DNA of 64,000 nt from Actinomadura barringtoniae (GCF_017573505.1 NZ_JAGEOJ010000009.1:1-64000); one strand, 5' to 3'; positions 7,876 to 16,749 are shown, numbered from the stretch's first letter. Program-made: numbers and translations. Notes: generated from the letters alone by a model not told the origin.

Positions 7876-8982
7876 TCACCCCTCGCGGGCTGTGAACAAC
7901 GCGCGAACCGCCGGTTCCGACCGCAGCAGATCCAACGCCAGCTCAACGTGCCCGGGTACGTAGCCGTTCCCGATCAGCATCGTGACGTCGGCGGCCAGCC
8001 CCTCGGCGCCGAGCGCGGCGGCCGAGAACGAGGTGGCCATCGAGAAGAAGATCACCGTGCCGCCGGGCGCGGTCGCCAGGATCGCGCCGTGCTCACAGCC
8101 GGGCACGTCCACGCAGACCACGGTCACGTCGGCGGGCTCGCCGAGCGCCTCGGCGACCGCGACCGGGTCGCGGGCGTCGGCCAGCACGACGGCGTCGGCG
8201 AGGCCGGTGGCGGCCAGCCGGTCGCGTTCGGCCTCGTTCGGGACCAGGCCGATGGTCCGGGCGGCCCCGGCGCGGCGGGCCGCCGCCAGTGACAGCGACC
8301 CGCTCTTGCCGGCTCCGCCCAGCACCGCGACCACGGGTCCGCCAGGCGCAGTGCCTTCCGAGGGGGGACGACCCCCCACACCCCCCGGACTGGCTCCGCC
8401 AGGCCCCTGAAACTGGCGGACGACGCGGTGGGTGAGGGCTGGGGCGCCGCAGACGTCCATGACCGACAGCGCCAGCGGCACCGGCAGGTCGCCGGGCAGG
8501 ACGGCGGCGATGGAACGGGCGAACAGGATCGCGTGCCCGTCGGTGGGGATCTGCTCGGAACGCCCGTCCCAGGCGGCCAGGCCGTCGGTGATCGCCAGCG
8601 GGGTCAGGGTGAGCGAGACCAGGGTCGCGACCCTGTCGCCGGGCTTCAGGCCGAGCGGCGACTCGGGGCCCGCCTCCTCGACGGTGCCGACGAGCATGCC
8701 GCCTGAGCCGGTGACCGGGTTGTGCATCTTGCCGCGCGCGCCGATGATCTCGGCGACCTCGCGGCGGATCGCGCCCGGATCGCCGCCGTGCGCGGTGTGC
8801 AGCTGCCGGTACGAGGCGGCGTCGAGGTTCAGCCGCTCGACCCGGACGCGCACCTCGTCGGGCCGGATCCGCGGATCGGTGTCGAGCCGCCGCGCGGCCT
8901 GCGGCAGCACCCCCGCCGGCTCCAGAACCCTGTGCAGCCCGACCGGGGAGCCCTGCGGGCCCTCAGAACGCCGTTCAGTCAT
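7876..8982 (-). CDS. kdd: L-erythro-3,5-diaminohexanoate dehydrogenase
   Basis: A 368-residue NAD(P)-dependent dehydrogenase that oxidatively deaminates L-erythro-3,5-diaminohexanoate to 5-amino-3-oxohexanoate in lysine breakdown through beta-lysine. Family blocks include GARGKMHNPVTGSGGMLVGT (82-101), GLKPGDRVATLVSLTLTPL and the dinucleotide-binding GGAGKSG (222-228). Just before that loop, residues about 193-216 (GPGGASPGGVGGRPPSEG and onward) are a low-complexity insertion encoded by a dispersed DNA repeat. The gene is divergent from kamA, which makes the precursor L-beta-lysine. The beta-lysine mutase genes (kamDE) are not in the window. Confidence 0.85.
   Translation of the reverse strand: MTERRSEGPQGSPVGLHRVLEPAGVLPQAARRLDTDPRIRPDEVRVRVERLNLDAASYRQLHTAHGGDPGAIRREVAEIIGARGKMHNPVTGSGGMLVGTVEEAGPESPLGLKPGDRVATLVSLTLTPLAITDGLAAWDGRSEQIPTDGHAILFARSIAAVLPGDLPVPLALSVMDVCGAPALTHRVVRQFQGPGGASPGGVGGRPPSEGTAPGGPVVAVLGGAGKSGSLSLAAARRAGAARTIGLVPNEAERDRLAATGLADAVVLADARDPVAVAEALGEPADVTVVCVDVPGCEHGAILATAPGGTVIFFSMATSFSAAALGAEGLAADVTMLIGNGYVPGHVELALDLLRSEPAVRALFTAREG
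8358..8403 (+). repeat. Dispersed 46-bp element, copy 1 (inside kdd)
   Basis: Begins CCGAGGGGGGACGACCCCCC and continues through ACACCCCCCGGAC to CTCCGCC. It matches 19177-19222 at 38 of 46 positions. Read on the minus strand it adds a Gly/Pro-rich insert to kdd without breaking the frame. GGGGGG-ACGA-CCCCCC inside it can form a hairpin. Confidence 0.65.
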
Positions 8983-9024
8983 ACCTTGTCCCGAAAGATG
9001 TTTTGGTCACCACTGGTTATCGTG

Positions 9025-9061
9025 AAAGTCTTCCCGTAACGTCGGCCATATACAAGACTTT
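9025..9061. promoter_or_regulatory. Inverted repeat between kdd and kamA
   Basis: AAAGTCTT (9025-9032) and AAGACTTT (9054-9061) are perfectly complementary with 21 bases between them. They lie in the AT-richer gap between the divergent kdd and kamA starts. A shared operator for the two lysine genes is plausible; no adjacent regulator gene is evident. Confidence 0.4.
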
Positions 9062-9098
9062 TACGCGATCACTGTAGCGGCAAGAGGAGGGGTCAACG

Positions 9099-10487
9099 AT
9101 GACCACTGCCCTGCACCCAGAGTCCGGCACGACCGGTTCCGCCCAGGTCACCGGCCCCCAGCCGTACGTCTACCGGCACAAGCCTCTGGTGGAGCCCGAC
9201 TGGCGCCGTTTCCCCGGCTGGCGCGACGTCACCGCCGCCGAATGGGAGTCTGCCCAGTGGCAGCGCTCCCACTGCGTGAAGAACCTGCGGCAGCTCCGCA
9301 AGGTCATGGGCGACCTGCTGAGCGAGGCGTTCTACGCCGACCTCGAACGTGACCAGGCCGAGCGGGCGACGATGTCGATGCTGATCCCGCCGCAGATGGT
9401 CAACACCATGAACGTGGACTCCACCGAGGCGTTCTACGCCGACCCGGTGCGCCGCTACATGCTCCCGGTCTTCAGTGACCGCCGCGCCGACTGGTCCTCG
9501 CACCCGATGGCCTCACGCGACTCCCTGCACGAGGCGGAGATGTGGGCGGTGGAGGGACTCACCCACCGCTACCCGACCAAGGTGCTGGCCGAGCTGCTGC
9601 CCACCTGCCCGCAGTACTGCGGGCACTGCACCCGCATGGACCTGGTGGGGACCTCCACCCCCGCCGTCGACAAGCACAAGTTCACCATCAAGGCCCCCGA
9701 CCGGCACGAGGCGATGCTGGACTACCTGCGCCGCACCCCCGGCGTACGGGACGTGGTGGTCTCCGGTGGCGACGTGGCCAACCTGCCCTGGCCGCGGCTG
9801 GAGTCGTTCGTCGACCAGCTCCTGGACATCGACAACATCCGCGACATCCGCCTGGCCACCAAGGCGCTCATGGGCCTGCCCCAGCACTGGCTGCAGGACG
9901 AGGTCCGCGCCGGGATGGAACGCCTGGCGACCAAGGCCAACCGGCGCGGCGCCCAGATCGCCATCCACACCCACGTCAACGCCGCCCAGTCGGTCACCCC
10001 GCTGGTCGCCAAGGCCGCCAAGGCCATGCTCGACACCGGCATCCGCGACGTGCGCAACCAGGGCGTGCTGCTGAACGGCGTCAACACCAGCCCCGAGCAG
10101 CTGCTGGACCTGTCGTTCGCCCTGCTGGACGAGGCCGGGATCCTGCCCTACTACCTCTACATGTGCGACATGATCCCCTTCAGCGAGCACTGGCGGGTGC
10201 CGGTCTGGGAGGCCCAGGAGCTGCAGCACGCGATCATGGGCTACCTGCCCGGGTTCGCCACCCCGCGGATCGTGTGCGACGTCCCCTACGTCGGCAAGCG
10301 CTGGGTGCACCAGCTCGCCGACTACGACCGCGAGCGCGGCATCTCCTACTGGACCAAGAACTACCGGACCGGGCTGGAGCTGGCCGCCCCCGACGCCCTC
10401 ACCCGCCGGTACGAGTACTACGACCCGATCCACACCCTGCCCGAGCAGGGGCAGGCCTGGTGGGAGGACCGCGCCGGCGCCGCATGA
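9099..10487 (+). CDS. kamA: L-lysine 2,3-aminomutase (radical SAM)
   Basis: A 462-residue radical-SAM, PLP-dependent enzyme that interconverts L-lysine and L-beta-lysine. The [4Fe-4S]/SAM motif CxxxCxxC is Cys170, Cys174 and Cys177 in TCPQYCGHCTR. Other family blocks are GVRDVVVSGGDVANLPWPRLE and GVLLNGVNTSPEQLLDL, and the C-terminal part YYLYMCDMIPFSEHWRVPV is typical of the aminomutase rather than of epsilon-lysine modifying EpmB. ATG 9099 has AGAGGAGG upstream. Paired divergently with kdd, it fits lysine catabolism; beta-lysine for antibiotic building is an alternative, but no biosynthetic genes are adjacent. Confidence 0.88.
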   Translation: MTTALHPESGTTGSAQVTGPQPYVYRHKPLVEPDWRRFPGWRDVTAAEWESAQWQRSHCVKNLRQLRKVMGDLLSEAFYADLERDQAERATMSMLIPPQMVNTMNVDSTEAFYADPVRRYMLPVFSDRRADWSSHPMASRDSLHEAEMWAVEGLTHRYPTKVLAELLPTCPQYCGHCTRMDLVGTSTPAVDKHKFTIKAPDRHEAMLDYLRRTPGVRDVVVSGGDVANLPWPRLESFVDQLLDIDNIRDIRLATKALMGLPQHWLQDEVRAGMERLATKANRRGAQIAIHTHVNAAQSVTPLVAKAAKAMLDTGIRDVRNQGVLLNGVNTSPEQLLDLSFALLDEAGILPYYLYMCDMIPFSEHWRVPVWEAQELQHAIMGYLPGFATPRIVCDVPYVGKRWVHQLADYDRERGISYWTKNYRTGLELAAPDALTRRYEYYDPIHTLPEQGQAWWEDRAGAA

Positions 10488-10511
10488 CCTGCGGGCGCAT
10501 AGTGTGCGTGG

Positions 10512-11687
10512 GTGGCAACTGATCTCACCCGGCGCTTCCCCATCGGCGCCTCGGCGACGGCGCGCGAGCTGGAGGCCGACCCGCATCCGCTGCTGGCGCG
10601 GCTGCGGGCGGCCGAGCCGGTCTCGTGGCTGCCTGCGTTCGACGGCTGGCTCGTCACCTCACGCGACCTCGCGCTGAAGGTGATGCGCGACTCGGCGACC
10701 TTCACCGTCGACGACCCGCGCTTTTCCACCGCGCAGGTCGTCGGGCCGAGCATGCTGTCGCTGGACGGCAGGATCCACACCCGCCACCGCGAGCCGTTCG
10801 CGCGCCCGTTCCGGCCCGCGCAGACCCGTGAACGCTTCACCGCGTTCGTCCAGGACGAGGTCGACCGCCTGGTCGGCGGCCTCTCCCCCGCCGGGCGCGC
10901 CGAGCTGCGCGGCGAGCTGGCAGGGCCGCTGGCGGTCGCCGTGGTGGCCGAGGCGCTCGGCCTGCCGGGCGTCGACGTGGCGACGGTGCGGTCCTGGTAC
11001 GACCAGTTCGTCATCGCGGTGTCGGAGATCACCGCCGGGCGCCCCGGGCGCGCCGACGAGGCCTACGCCCGCCTGAACGAGGCGGTCCGCGCCGCGATCA
11101 CCGGACCAGAGTCCGCGTCGCTGCTGGCCGTCGCCGCCCACCAGGAGGAGGGCCTGACCGCGGGCGAGGTGGTCTCCAACGCCGCGGTGCTGATGTTCGG
11201 TGGCATCGACACCACCGAGGGCATGATCGTCAACGCCGTTCAGCAGCTGCTGGCCCATCCCGGCCAGCTGGACCTCGTCCTGGCCGACCGGGCGCTGATG
11301 CTCCCCGCGATCGAGGAGTCGCTGCGGCTCGAGCCGTCGGCCTCGGTCGTCGACCGCTACGCCACCGCCGACATCGACCTCGGCGGCGCTCCGGTGCGCA
11401 AGGGCGATCTCGTCCGGGTGTCGATCGCGGGCGCCAACCGCGACCCCGCGGCCTTCCCCGACCCCGACCGCTTCGATGTCCACCGCGACAACGCCGCAGA
11501 TCACCTGGCCTTTGCGCACGGGCCACACTTCTGTTTCGGCGCGCACCTGGCCCGCCTGGAGACGCGCACCGCGCTCGCCGCGCTCCTGGAGGGTATGCCG
11601 GGACTGCGGCTCGATCCGCAGCGTCCCGCCGCAGCTCGCGGGCTGGTGTTCCGCAAGCCGCCGGAGCTGCACGTGCTCTGGGGCTGA
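10512..11687 (+). CDS. Cytochrome P450 (CYP)
   Basis: A 391-residue soluble bacterial P450 monooxygenase. The I-helix oxygen-activation motif reads MFGGIDTTEG, the K-helix ExxR is in IEESLRLEP, and the heme-thiolate loop is FAHGPHFCFGAHLARLE. GTG 10512 is used; no clear Shine-Dalgarno is visible, but the start lies 24 bases after kamA on the same strand, so translation may depend on readthrough from it. No ferredoxin or reductase gene is adjacent, so electron partners are elsewhere. Substrate unknown; linkage to lysine metabolism is positional only. Confidence 0.85.
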   Translation: MATDLTRRFPIGASATARELEADPHPLLARLRAAEPVSWLPAFDGWLVTSRDLALKVMRDSATFTVDDPRFSTAQVVGPSMLSLDGRIHTRHREPFARPFRPAQTRERFTAFVQDEVDRLVGGLSPAGRAELRGELAGPLAVAVVAEALGLPGVDVATVRSWYDQFVIAVSEITAGRPGRADEAYARLNEAVRAAITGPESASLLAVAAHQEEGLTAGEVVSNAAVLMFGGIDTTEGMIVNAVQQLLAHPGQLDLVLADRALMLPAIEESLRLEPSASVVDRYATADIDLGGAPVRKGDLVRVSIAGANRDPAAFPDPDRFDVHRDNAADHLAFAHGPHFCFGAHLARLETRTALAALLEGMPGLRLDPQRPAAARGLVFRKPPELHVLWG

Positions 11688-11712
11688 TCCGCGGGGCCGA
11701 TCGGCCTCGCGG

Positions 11713-11729
11713 CTTTACATTGTAGATCA
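11713..11729. promoter_or_regulatory. Shared 17-bp AT-rich motif, copy 1 (upstream of DUF3616 gene)
   Basis: CTTTACATTGTAGATCA is identical to 61193-61209 upstream of pafA. It is centred on the palindrome TACA-T-TGTA and lies 48 bases before the DUF3616 start. A candidate operator or promoter element; its regulator is unknown. Confidence 0.5.
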
Positions 11730-11776
11730 AAAACTGGCCGGTCATTTCACCCCGCTTTCTGTGGGAATATCGGCCA

Positions 11777-12859
11777 ATGCCAATCGTGGAACGCCGGGTG
11801 GAGCTGCGCTTCGGGCTCGAGAGCCGTGAAGCCGAGACGCACACCAACCTCTCCGCCGTCCGGCAGGACGGCACGTGCCTGTGGGTCGCGGGCGACGAGA
11901 CCGCCACCATCGAGCGGCTGACCGCGACCACCGACGCCGCCGGTCACGTCGCCACCTACGGCGACCACCGCACGGTCGCCCTCGCCGACCTCGTCGAGCT
12001 GCCCGCCGGCCCCGAGGAGGAGGCCGACATCGAGGGCCTCGCGCGCACCAACGGCTGGCTGTGGGCGATCGGCTCGCACAGCCTCAAGCGCAAGAAGGTC
12101 AAGGACGGGCAGTCCGACTCCAAGGCGCGCAAGCGGCTGGCCAGCGTCGTCCGCGAGGAGAACCGCTTCATCCTCGCCCGCCTCCCCCTGATCACCGGCG
12201 CGGACGGGCTGCCCGAGGTCGTACGCGAGGACGGCGAGCGCACCTCGGCCGTGCTCGGCGGGAACGGCGACTCGATCACCGACCTGCTGACCGACGACCC
12301 GCACCTGGCGATGTTCCTGCCGATCCCCAGCAAGGACAACGGCATCGACATCGAGGGCATCGCCGCCCACGAGGACCGCCTCTACATCGGGCTGCGCGGC
12401 CCGGTGCTGCGCGGCTGGGCGGTGCTGATCGAGATCCGCCCCGAGACCCACCCGCGCGACCCGCACCGGCTCCGCCTCCAGCCCATCGGCGAGGACGGCG
12501 AGCTCTACCGGACGCACTTCCTGGACCTGGGCGGCCTCGGCATCCGCGACCTGTGCCCGCACGGCGACGACCTGCTGATCCTCACCGGCCCGACCATGGA
12601 CCTGGACGGGCCCGTGCGCGTGGTTCGGTGGCGCGACGCGGCCCGGGTCGAGGCGCCCGACGTCGTCGGCGCCGCCGAGCTGGAGCTGCTGGGCGAGCTG
12701 CCGTTCGGCGACGGTGACGACCACGCCGAGGGCATCGCCGTCCTCGACGAGCCGGACGCCGCCGGGGTCAAGCTGCTGGTCGTCTACGACAGCCCGAGCC
12801 CCGAACGCCTCACCAAGGACGGCGGCATCCTCGCCGACGTGATCTCGTTCGAGAAGTAA
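11777..12859 (+). CDS. DUF3616 family protein
   Basis: A 360-residue protein of DUF3616 with the expected length and blocks HTNLSAVRQDGTCLWVAGDE, ADIEGLARTNGWLWAIGSHS, IDIEGIAAHEDRLYIGLRGP and GLGIRDLCPHGDDLLILTGP. The repeated (A/I)DIEG(L/I)A segments and regular beta pattern suggest a beta-propeller-like fold, but no activity is established for the family. No signal peptide, so probably cytoplasmic. ATG 11777 is used; no strong Shine-Dalgarno is visible. The gene stands alone between the P450 and the acyl-CoA dehydrogenase and carries the TACAtTGTA motif upstream. Confidence 0.75.
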   Translation: MPIVERRVELRFGLESREAETHTNLSAVRQDGTCLWVAGDETATIERLTATTDAAGHVATYGDHRTVALADLVELPAGPEEEADIEGLARTNGWLWAIGSHSLKRKKVKDGQSDSKARKRLASVVREENRFILARLPLITGADGLPEVVREDGERTSAVLGGNGDSITDLLTDDPHLAMFLPIPSKDNGIDIEGIAAHEDRLYIGLRGPVLRGWAVLIEIRPETHPRDPHRLRLQPIGEDGELYRTHFLDLGGLGIRDLCPHGDDLLILTGPTMDLDGPVRVVRWRDAARVEAPDVVGAAELELLGELPFGDGDDHAEGIAVLDEPDAAGVKLLVVYDSPSPERLTKDGGILADVISFEK

Positions 12860-12904
12860 GGCGCCGCCGACCCGGGCGGCCACCCGAATAAGTGCTCGCT
12901 TTCG

Positions 12905-12940
12905 GCCTCTGCTTGGATGGGCATGCATCTGAGCAGAGGC
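12905..12940 (+). promoter_or_regulatory. Long interrupted hairpin in the acyl-CoA dehydrogenase leader
   Basis: GCCTCTGCT (12905-12913) pairs with AGCAGAGGC (12932-12940), and GATG (12916-12919) pairs with CATC (12926-12929) around a 6-base loop. It ends 20 bases before the ATG at 12961. It could be an operator or leader structure. Termination of the DUF3616 transcript is also possible, although no U tract follows. Confidence 0.45.
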
Positions 12941-12960
12941 GCTGAACGATTGGGGCGAGC

Positions 12961-14187
12961 ATGATCGAGTGGACCGACGAAGACCTGATGATCCGGGACG
13001 CGGTGCGCGGCTGGATCGAGGCCGAGGTCCGGCCGAACCTGGACGCCCTGGACGCGGGCGAGCTGCCGCCCTACGACCTCATCCGCGGGCTCTTCAAGAC
13101 CTTCGGCATGGACGAGATGGCACGGTCCTCGTTCGCGTCCCGGATCGAGAAGGAGAAGGCGGGCGCCGGCTCCACGAGCGGCGCCAAGGGCGAGGACGGC
13201 GAGGAGCGCGGTCCTGGCGGCAACGCGGCCATGAACATGCTCCCGATCATCGAACTGTGCAAGGTCTCCCCCGGCCTGGTCACCGCGATGGGCGTGAGCC
13301 TGGGCCTCGCCGCCGGAACGATCATGAAGCGCGGCACGGTCGAGCAGAAGGAACGCTGGGGCCTGGACCTGCTCACCATGGACAAGGTCGGCGCGTGGGC
13401 CATCACCGAGCCCAACTCCGGCTCCGACGCGTTCGGCGGCATGCAGGCCACCGCGCGCAAGGTCGGCGACGAGTACGTCATCAACGGCAGCAAGACCTTC
13501 ATCACCAACGGCCCCTACGCCGACACGATCGTCTTCTACTGCAAGCTCGACGACGGCAAGGACCCGCGCGACCGCGAGATCCTCACGTTCGTGCTGGACC
13601 GAGGCATGCCGGGCCTGGAGCAGAGCAAGCCGCTGCGCAAGATGGGCCTGCACTCCTCCCCCACCGGCGAGCTGTTCCTGAGCGACGTGCGCGCGGGCAC
13701 CGACCGCCTGCTGTCGGGCGGGTCGGGCGGCGGCAAGGAGTCGGCCAAGCAGAACTTCGTCACCGAGCGCGCGGGCGTCGCGGCGATGTCCCTCGGCGTC
13801 ATCGAGGAGTGCATGAAGCTGTCGGTCGAGTACGCCAAGACGCGCGTGCTGTGGGACAAGCCGATCGGCGACTACCAGCTCATCCAGCTGAAGCTGGCCA
13901 AGATGGAGGTCGCCCGCATCAACGTGCAGAACCTGGTGTTCCGCCACATCGAGATGCAGAAGAACGGCCGCACCCCGACGCTGGCCGAGGCGTCGGCGAT
14001 GAAGCTGTACGCCGCGCAGGCCGCCAGCGAGGTCGCGATGGAGGCCGTGCAGCTGTTCGGCGGCAACGGCTACATGAGCGAGTACCGCGTCGAGCAGCTC
14101 GCCCGCGACGCCAAGTCGTTCCAGATCTACGCCGGCACCGACGAGATCCAGGTGACCCACATCGCGCGGGACCTCCTGTCACGGTGA
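12961..14187 (+). CDS. Acyl-CoA dehydrogenase
   Basis: A 408-residue flavin enzyme that introduces an alpha-beta double bond into an acyl-CoA and passes electrons to ETF. Family blocks: AWAITEPNSGSDAFGG, INGSKTFITNGPYAD and the C-terminal QLFGGNGYMSEYRVEQLARD. At the usual MCAD catalytic-base site (YEGT) this protein has Ala391 in IYAGTDEIQ. Glu269 in FVTERAGVAA lies where isovaleryl-CoA and long-chain dehydrogenases carry theirs, so that is the likely base. A Gly/Glu-rich insertion (around residues 60-85, GSTSGAKGEDGEERGPGG) is unusual. Substrate unknown; an interrupted hairpin lies in the leader. Confidence 0.85.
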   Translation: MIEWTDEDLMIRDAVRGWIEAEVRPNLDALDAGELPPYDLIRGLFKTFGMDEMARSSFASRIEKEKAGAGSTSGAKGEDGEERGPGGNAAMNMLPIIELCKVSPGLVTAMGVSLGLAAGTIMKRGTVEQKERWGLDLLTMDKVGAWAITEPNSGSDAFGGMQATARKVGDEYVINGSKTFITNGPYADTIVFYCKLDDGKDPRDREILTFVLDRGMPGLEQSKPLRKMGLHSSPTGELFLSDVRAGTDRLLSGGSGGGKESAKQNFVTERAGVAAMSLGVIEECMKLSVEYAKTRVLWDKPIGDYQLIQLKLAKMEVARINVQNLVFRHIEMQKNGRTPTLAEASAMKLYAAQAASEVAMEAVQLFGGNGYMSEYRVEQLARDAKSFQIYAGTDEIQVTHIARDLLSR

Positions 14188-14248
14188 CCACTTTCTGAGA
14201 CGATGTGGTGACAGCTCCCCCGTGCTCTGCTGACGATGGGCGGTCGCC

Positions 14249-15946
14249 ATGGACGGGCTGCACAACGGCGATCCCGAGGCCCTGGGCGGGTACGCGCTGC
14301 TGGGGCGGCTCGGCGCGGGCGGGCAGGGCGTGGTCTACCTCGGCCGCGGCGCGTCCGGCGCGCTGGTGGCCGTGAAGACGCTGAACGCCGCCTCGGTCGC
14401 CGACCCGGTCGCCCGGCGGCGGTTCGCGGGCGAGGTCGCGCTGGTACGGCAGGTGTCCTCGTTCTGCGTCGCCGAGATCGTGGACGCCGACCTGGAGGGC
14501 GAGCGGCCCTACATCGTCAGCGAGTACGTGAACGGGCCGTCGCTGCAGGCCGGCGTCACCGGCGACGGCCCGCTGTCTGGCGGCGCGCTGCACCGGCTGG
14601 CGGTCGGCACCATGACGGCGCTGGCCGCCATCCACGCCGCCGGGATCGTGCATCGCGACTTCAAGCCGCACAACGTGCTGCTCGGCCGGGACGGGCCACG
14701 GGTGGTCGACTTCGGCATCGCGCGGCTGCTGGACTCGGGCGCCACCGTGACCGGTCAGGTGCTCGGAACCGTCGCGTACATGTCGCCCGAGCAGGCTTCC
14801 GGCGGTCACGTCGAGGCGTCCTCGGACATGTTCTCCTGGGCGGGGACGATGGCGTTCGCGGCGGGCGGCGGGCCGCCGTTCGGCCGCGACGGCCTCGCCG
14901 CCGTCACGCACCGGATCATGTACGGCGAGCCCGGCCTGCCCAAGCTCCCGGCGGAGCTGGACGCCGTCGTCCGCGACTGCCTGGCCAAGGACCCGAGAAG
15001 CCGCCCCGCGGCCCGCGACGTGCTGCTGCGCCTCATCGGCGACCGGCAGGCGCCCGCCGACCACGCCACCCTTCAGGGAACATCCTGGGGCCACACCACC
15101 CCCGACGCCGCACGGACCCTGCCGCCCTCGCCGCCCGCGCACACGGCTCCCACTCCCATGCCGCCCGCAGCGCCCATGCGACGGCCGCGGCGGCGCGCCC
15201 TGGAGGTGGCGGCCGTCGGAGGCGTCGTGGTCCTGGCCGCCGCCATCGGCACGGCGATCGTGCTGTGGCCCAGCGGTGACGGCGGCAAGCCGCCCGCTCC
15301 CCCGGCGGTGAACGGGACGCTGCTGAACCGCGACGACTTCAGCGAACGGGCGGGCTGGGACGGCGACACCTTCAACATCACCGGCACCGCCGCCGAGCGC
15401 GTCAACCACGGCTACGAGCTGAGCCGTGAGGTCTACTCGATGTACGTCGACAAGACCGCCAGGACCAACACCTCGCTGTCGCCCACGCCGCCCAAGAACC
15501 CGCCGTCCGGCCAGGCCGAGCGGAACGTGGTCGTCGGCGCCACCGTGCAGATCCGACGGGCGTCGGGACGCGGCTTCGTCGGGCTGGTGTGCCTGTGGGA
15601 CGAGGACGTCGCCCGGGGATATGAGTTCCTGCTCGGCCGCGACGGCACGGCCCGGATCGTCCGCTACGACCGGGGCGTCAACCGTGACCTGGGCGCGCCC
15701 GGCAAGGCCGTCGTGCCCGACGTCGGCAGGACGGTCGCGCTGCGCGCCGCGTGCAGGCGGGACGCCTCGGGCACCCACGTGACGTTCTGGGTCAACAACG
15801 CCCAGATGGTAGACGCCACCGACTCCCCCGGGCTGCCCGAGGACCCGGTGAGCCAGGTCGGTTTCTACCTCCAGATCCCCGAGAGCAGCGCGGACGGGAG
15901 CCTGTACGCCTCCTACGACGACTTCTACCTGTACCGCCCGGCATGA
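14249..15946 (+). CDS. Membrane receptor-type Ser/Thr protein kinase
   Basis: A 565-residue bacterial Hanks-type kinase. The kinase domain (about 14-265) shows the G-loop LGAGGQGVVYLG, Lys43 in VAVKTL, catalytic HRDFKPHN with Asp137, DFG at 154-156 and the activation segment GTVAYMSPEQ. A Pro-rich juxtamembrane linker leads to one transmembrane helix (about 318-340). The extracellular C-terminal domain (about 350-565) looks like a beta-sandwich of the concanavalin-like/DUF1080 type (DDFSERAGWDGD, VGATVQIRR, VGFYLQIPE, YDDFYLY), a probable ligand sensor. The DUF1707-FHA gene 140 bases downstream is an obvious candidate phospho-partner. Confidence 0.88.
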   Translation: MDGLHNGDPEALGGYALLGRLGAGGQGVVYLGRGASGALVAVKTLNAASVADPVARRRFAGEVALVRQVSSFCVAEIVDADLEGERPYIVSEYVNGPSLQAGVTGDGPLSGGALHRLAVGTMTALAAIHAAGIVHRDFKPHNVLLGRDGPRVVDFGIARLLDSGATVTGQVLGTVAYMSPEQASGGHVEASSDMFSWAGTMAFAAGGGPPFGRDGLAAVTHRIMYGEPGLPKLPAELDAVVRDCLAKDPRSRPAARDVLLRLIGDRQAPADHATLQGTSWGHTTPDAARTLPPSPPAHTAPTPMPPAAPMRRPRRRALEVAAVGGVVVLAAAIGTAIVLWPSGDGGKPPAPPAVNGTLLNRDDFSERAGWDGDTFNITGTAAERVNHGYELSREVYSMYVDKTARTNTSLSPTPPKNPPSGQAERNVVVGATVQIRRASGRGFVGLVCLWDEDVARGYEFLLGRDGTARIVRYDRGVNRDLGAPGKAVVPDVGRTVALRAACRRDASGTHVTFWVNNAQMVDATDSPGLPEDPVSQVGFYLQIPESSADGSLYASYDDFYLYRPA

Positions 15947-16008
15947 TCGAAAACTGATCGTCATTCGCGCGAACCCGGAGTGGCGAACGGGCATCCAACA
16001 TGCGGAGG

Positions 16009-16030
16009 GCCGGTGAGGATGATCACCGGC
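16009..16030 (+). terminator. Candidate hairpin terminator after the kinase
   Basis: GCCGGTGA (16009-16016) pairs with TCACCGGC (16023-16030) around a 6-base loop, between the kinase stop and the FHA gene. No U tract, so attenuation or an operator is equally possible. Confidence 0.3.
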
Positions 16031-16086
16031 GCTCCGGGTGACGGCTTTTCTGGACAGGCGACGACGGGATCTGGATACTCACAGCT

Positions 16087-16626
16087 ATGGACGGTCAGCC
16101 CTCATATCCGGTGAGAGCGTCCGATATGGAGCGCGACCGCGTGCTGCGCGTGCTCAGTGACCGCGTGGCCGAGGGCCGGATGTCCCACGAGACGTTCGAG
16201 CGCCGCGTCGATCAGGTGCTGCGCGCGCAGAGCCAGTCCGAGCTCGCCGACATCGTGCACGACCTGCCGCCCACCAACCGCGTCGTCAACCGGCTGACCA
16301 GCCTCATCTCCTCGGTCTCGCAGGTGACCGCGCGGGTCGAGGCCGCCTGGCGGGCGCCCCGGCTGCCGCGCTTCATGCTGCCGCCGTCCGGGCTCACCCG
16401 CATCGTCGTCGGCCGCGCGCCCGGCTGCCAGTTCATCCTCACCGACCTGACCGTCTCCCGGTTTCACGCCGAGATCTACCGGGGCGACGAGGGCTGGATG
16501 ATCTCCGACCTGGGGTCGATGAACGGCACCCGGGTGAACGGCTGGCGGCTCACCGGCCCGGCGCGCGTGCGCCCGGGCGACGAGGTCGGGTTCGGCAACT
16601 CCAGCTTCATCGTCGCGGCGCCCTGA
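16087..16626 (+). CDS. DUF1707-FHA domain protein
   Basis: A 179-residue protein with an N-terminal DUF1707 (residues about 9-62: RASDMERDRVLRVLSDRVAE, then GRMSHETFERRVDQVL) and a C-terminal FHA phosphothreonine-binding domain (about 95-179: IVVGRAPGCQFIL, TVSRFHAEIYR, DLGSMNGTRVNG). The conserved Gly-Arg, Ser-Arg-x-His and Asn-Gly residues for phosphothreonine recognition are all present. No membrane segment. Placed between a receptor kinase and a DivIVA-like gene, it likely reads the phosphorylation state set by that kinase. ATG 16087 has no strong Shine-Dalgarno. Confidence 0.85.
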   Translation: MDGQPSYPVRASDMERDRVLRVLSDRVAEGRMSHETFERRVDQVLRAQSQSELADIVHDLPPTNRVVNRLTSLISSVSQVTARVEAAWRAPRLPRFMLPPSGLTRIVVGRAPGCQFILTDLTVSRFHAEIYRGDEGWMISDLGSMNGTRVNGWRLTGPARVRPGDEVGFGNSSFIVAAP

Positions 16627-16749
16627 CCTCCCGCGACTCCTCCGGGGCCATTTCGAAGCCGACCCGGGTCCGGCCGTTTTACGGGCCGTAGTCACGGGAA
16701 GGTGATGTGCGACTCTGAGTAATCGTCTCCGTACCCCCCGGAGGTGGAC

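Noticed and set aside
10512..11687. P450 plus kamA as part of a secondary-metabolite cluster
   Set aside because: No synthase, ligase, tailoring or transporter genes nearby; flanks are unrelated housekeeping or unknown genes.
13919..15994. Minus-strand 691-residue open frame opposite the kinase
   Set aside because: No family pattern; mirrors codon bias of the kinase and acyl-CoA dehydrogenase genes on the plus strand.
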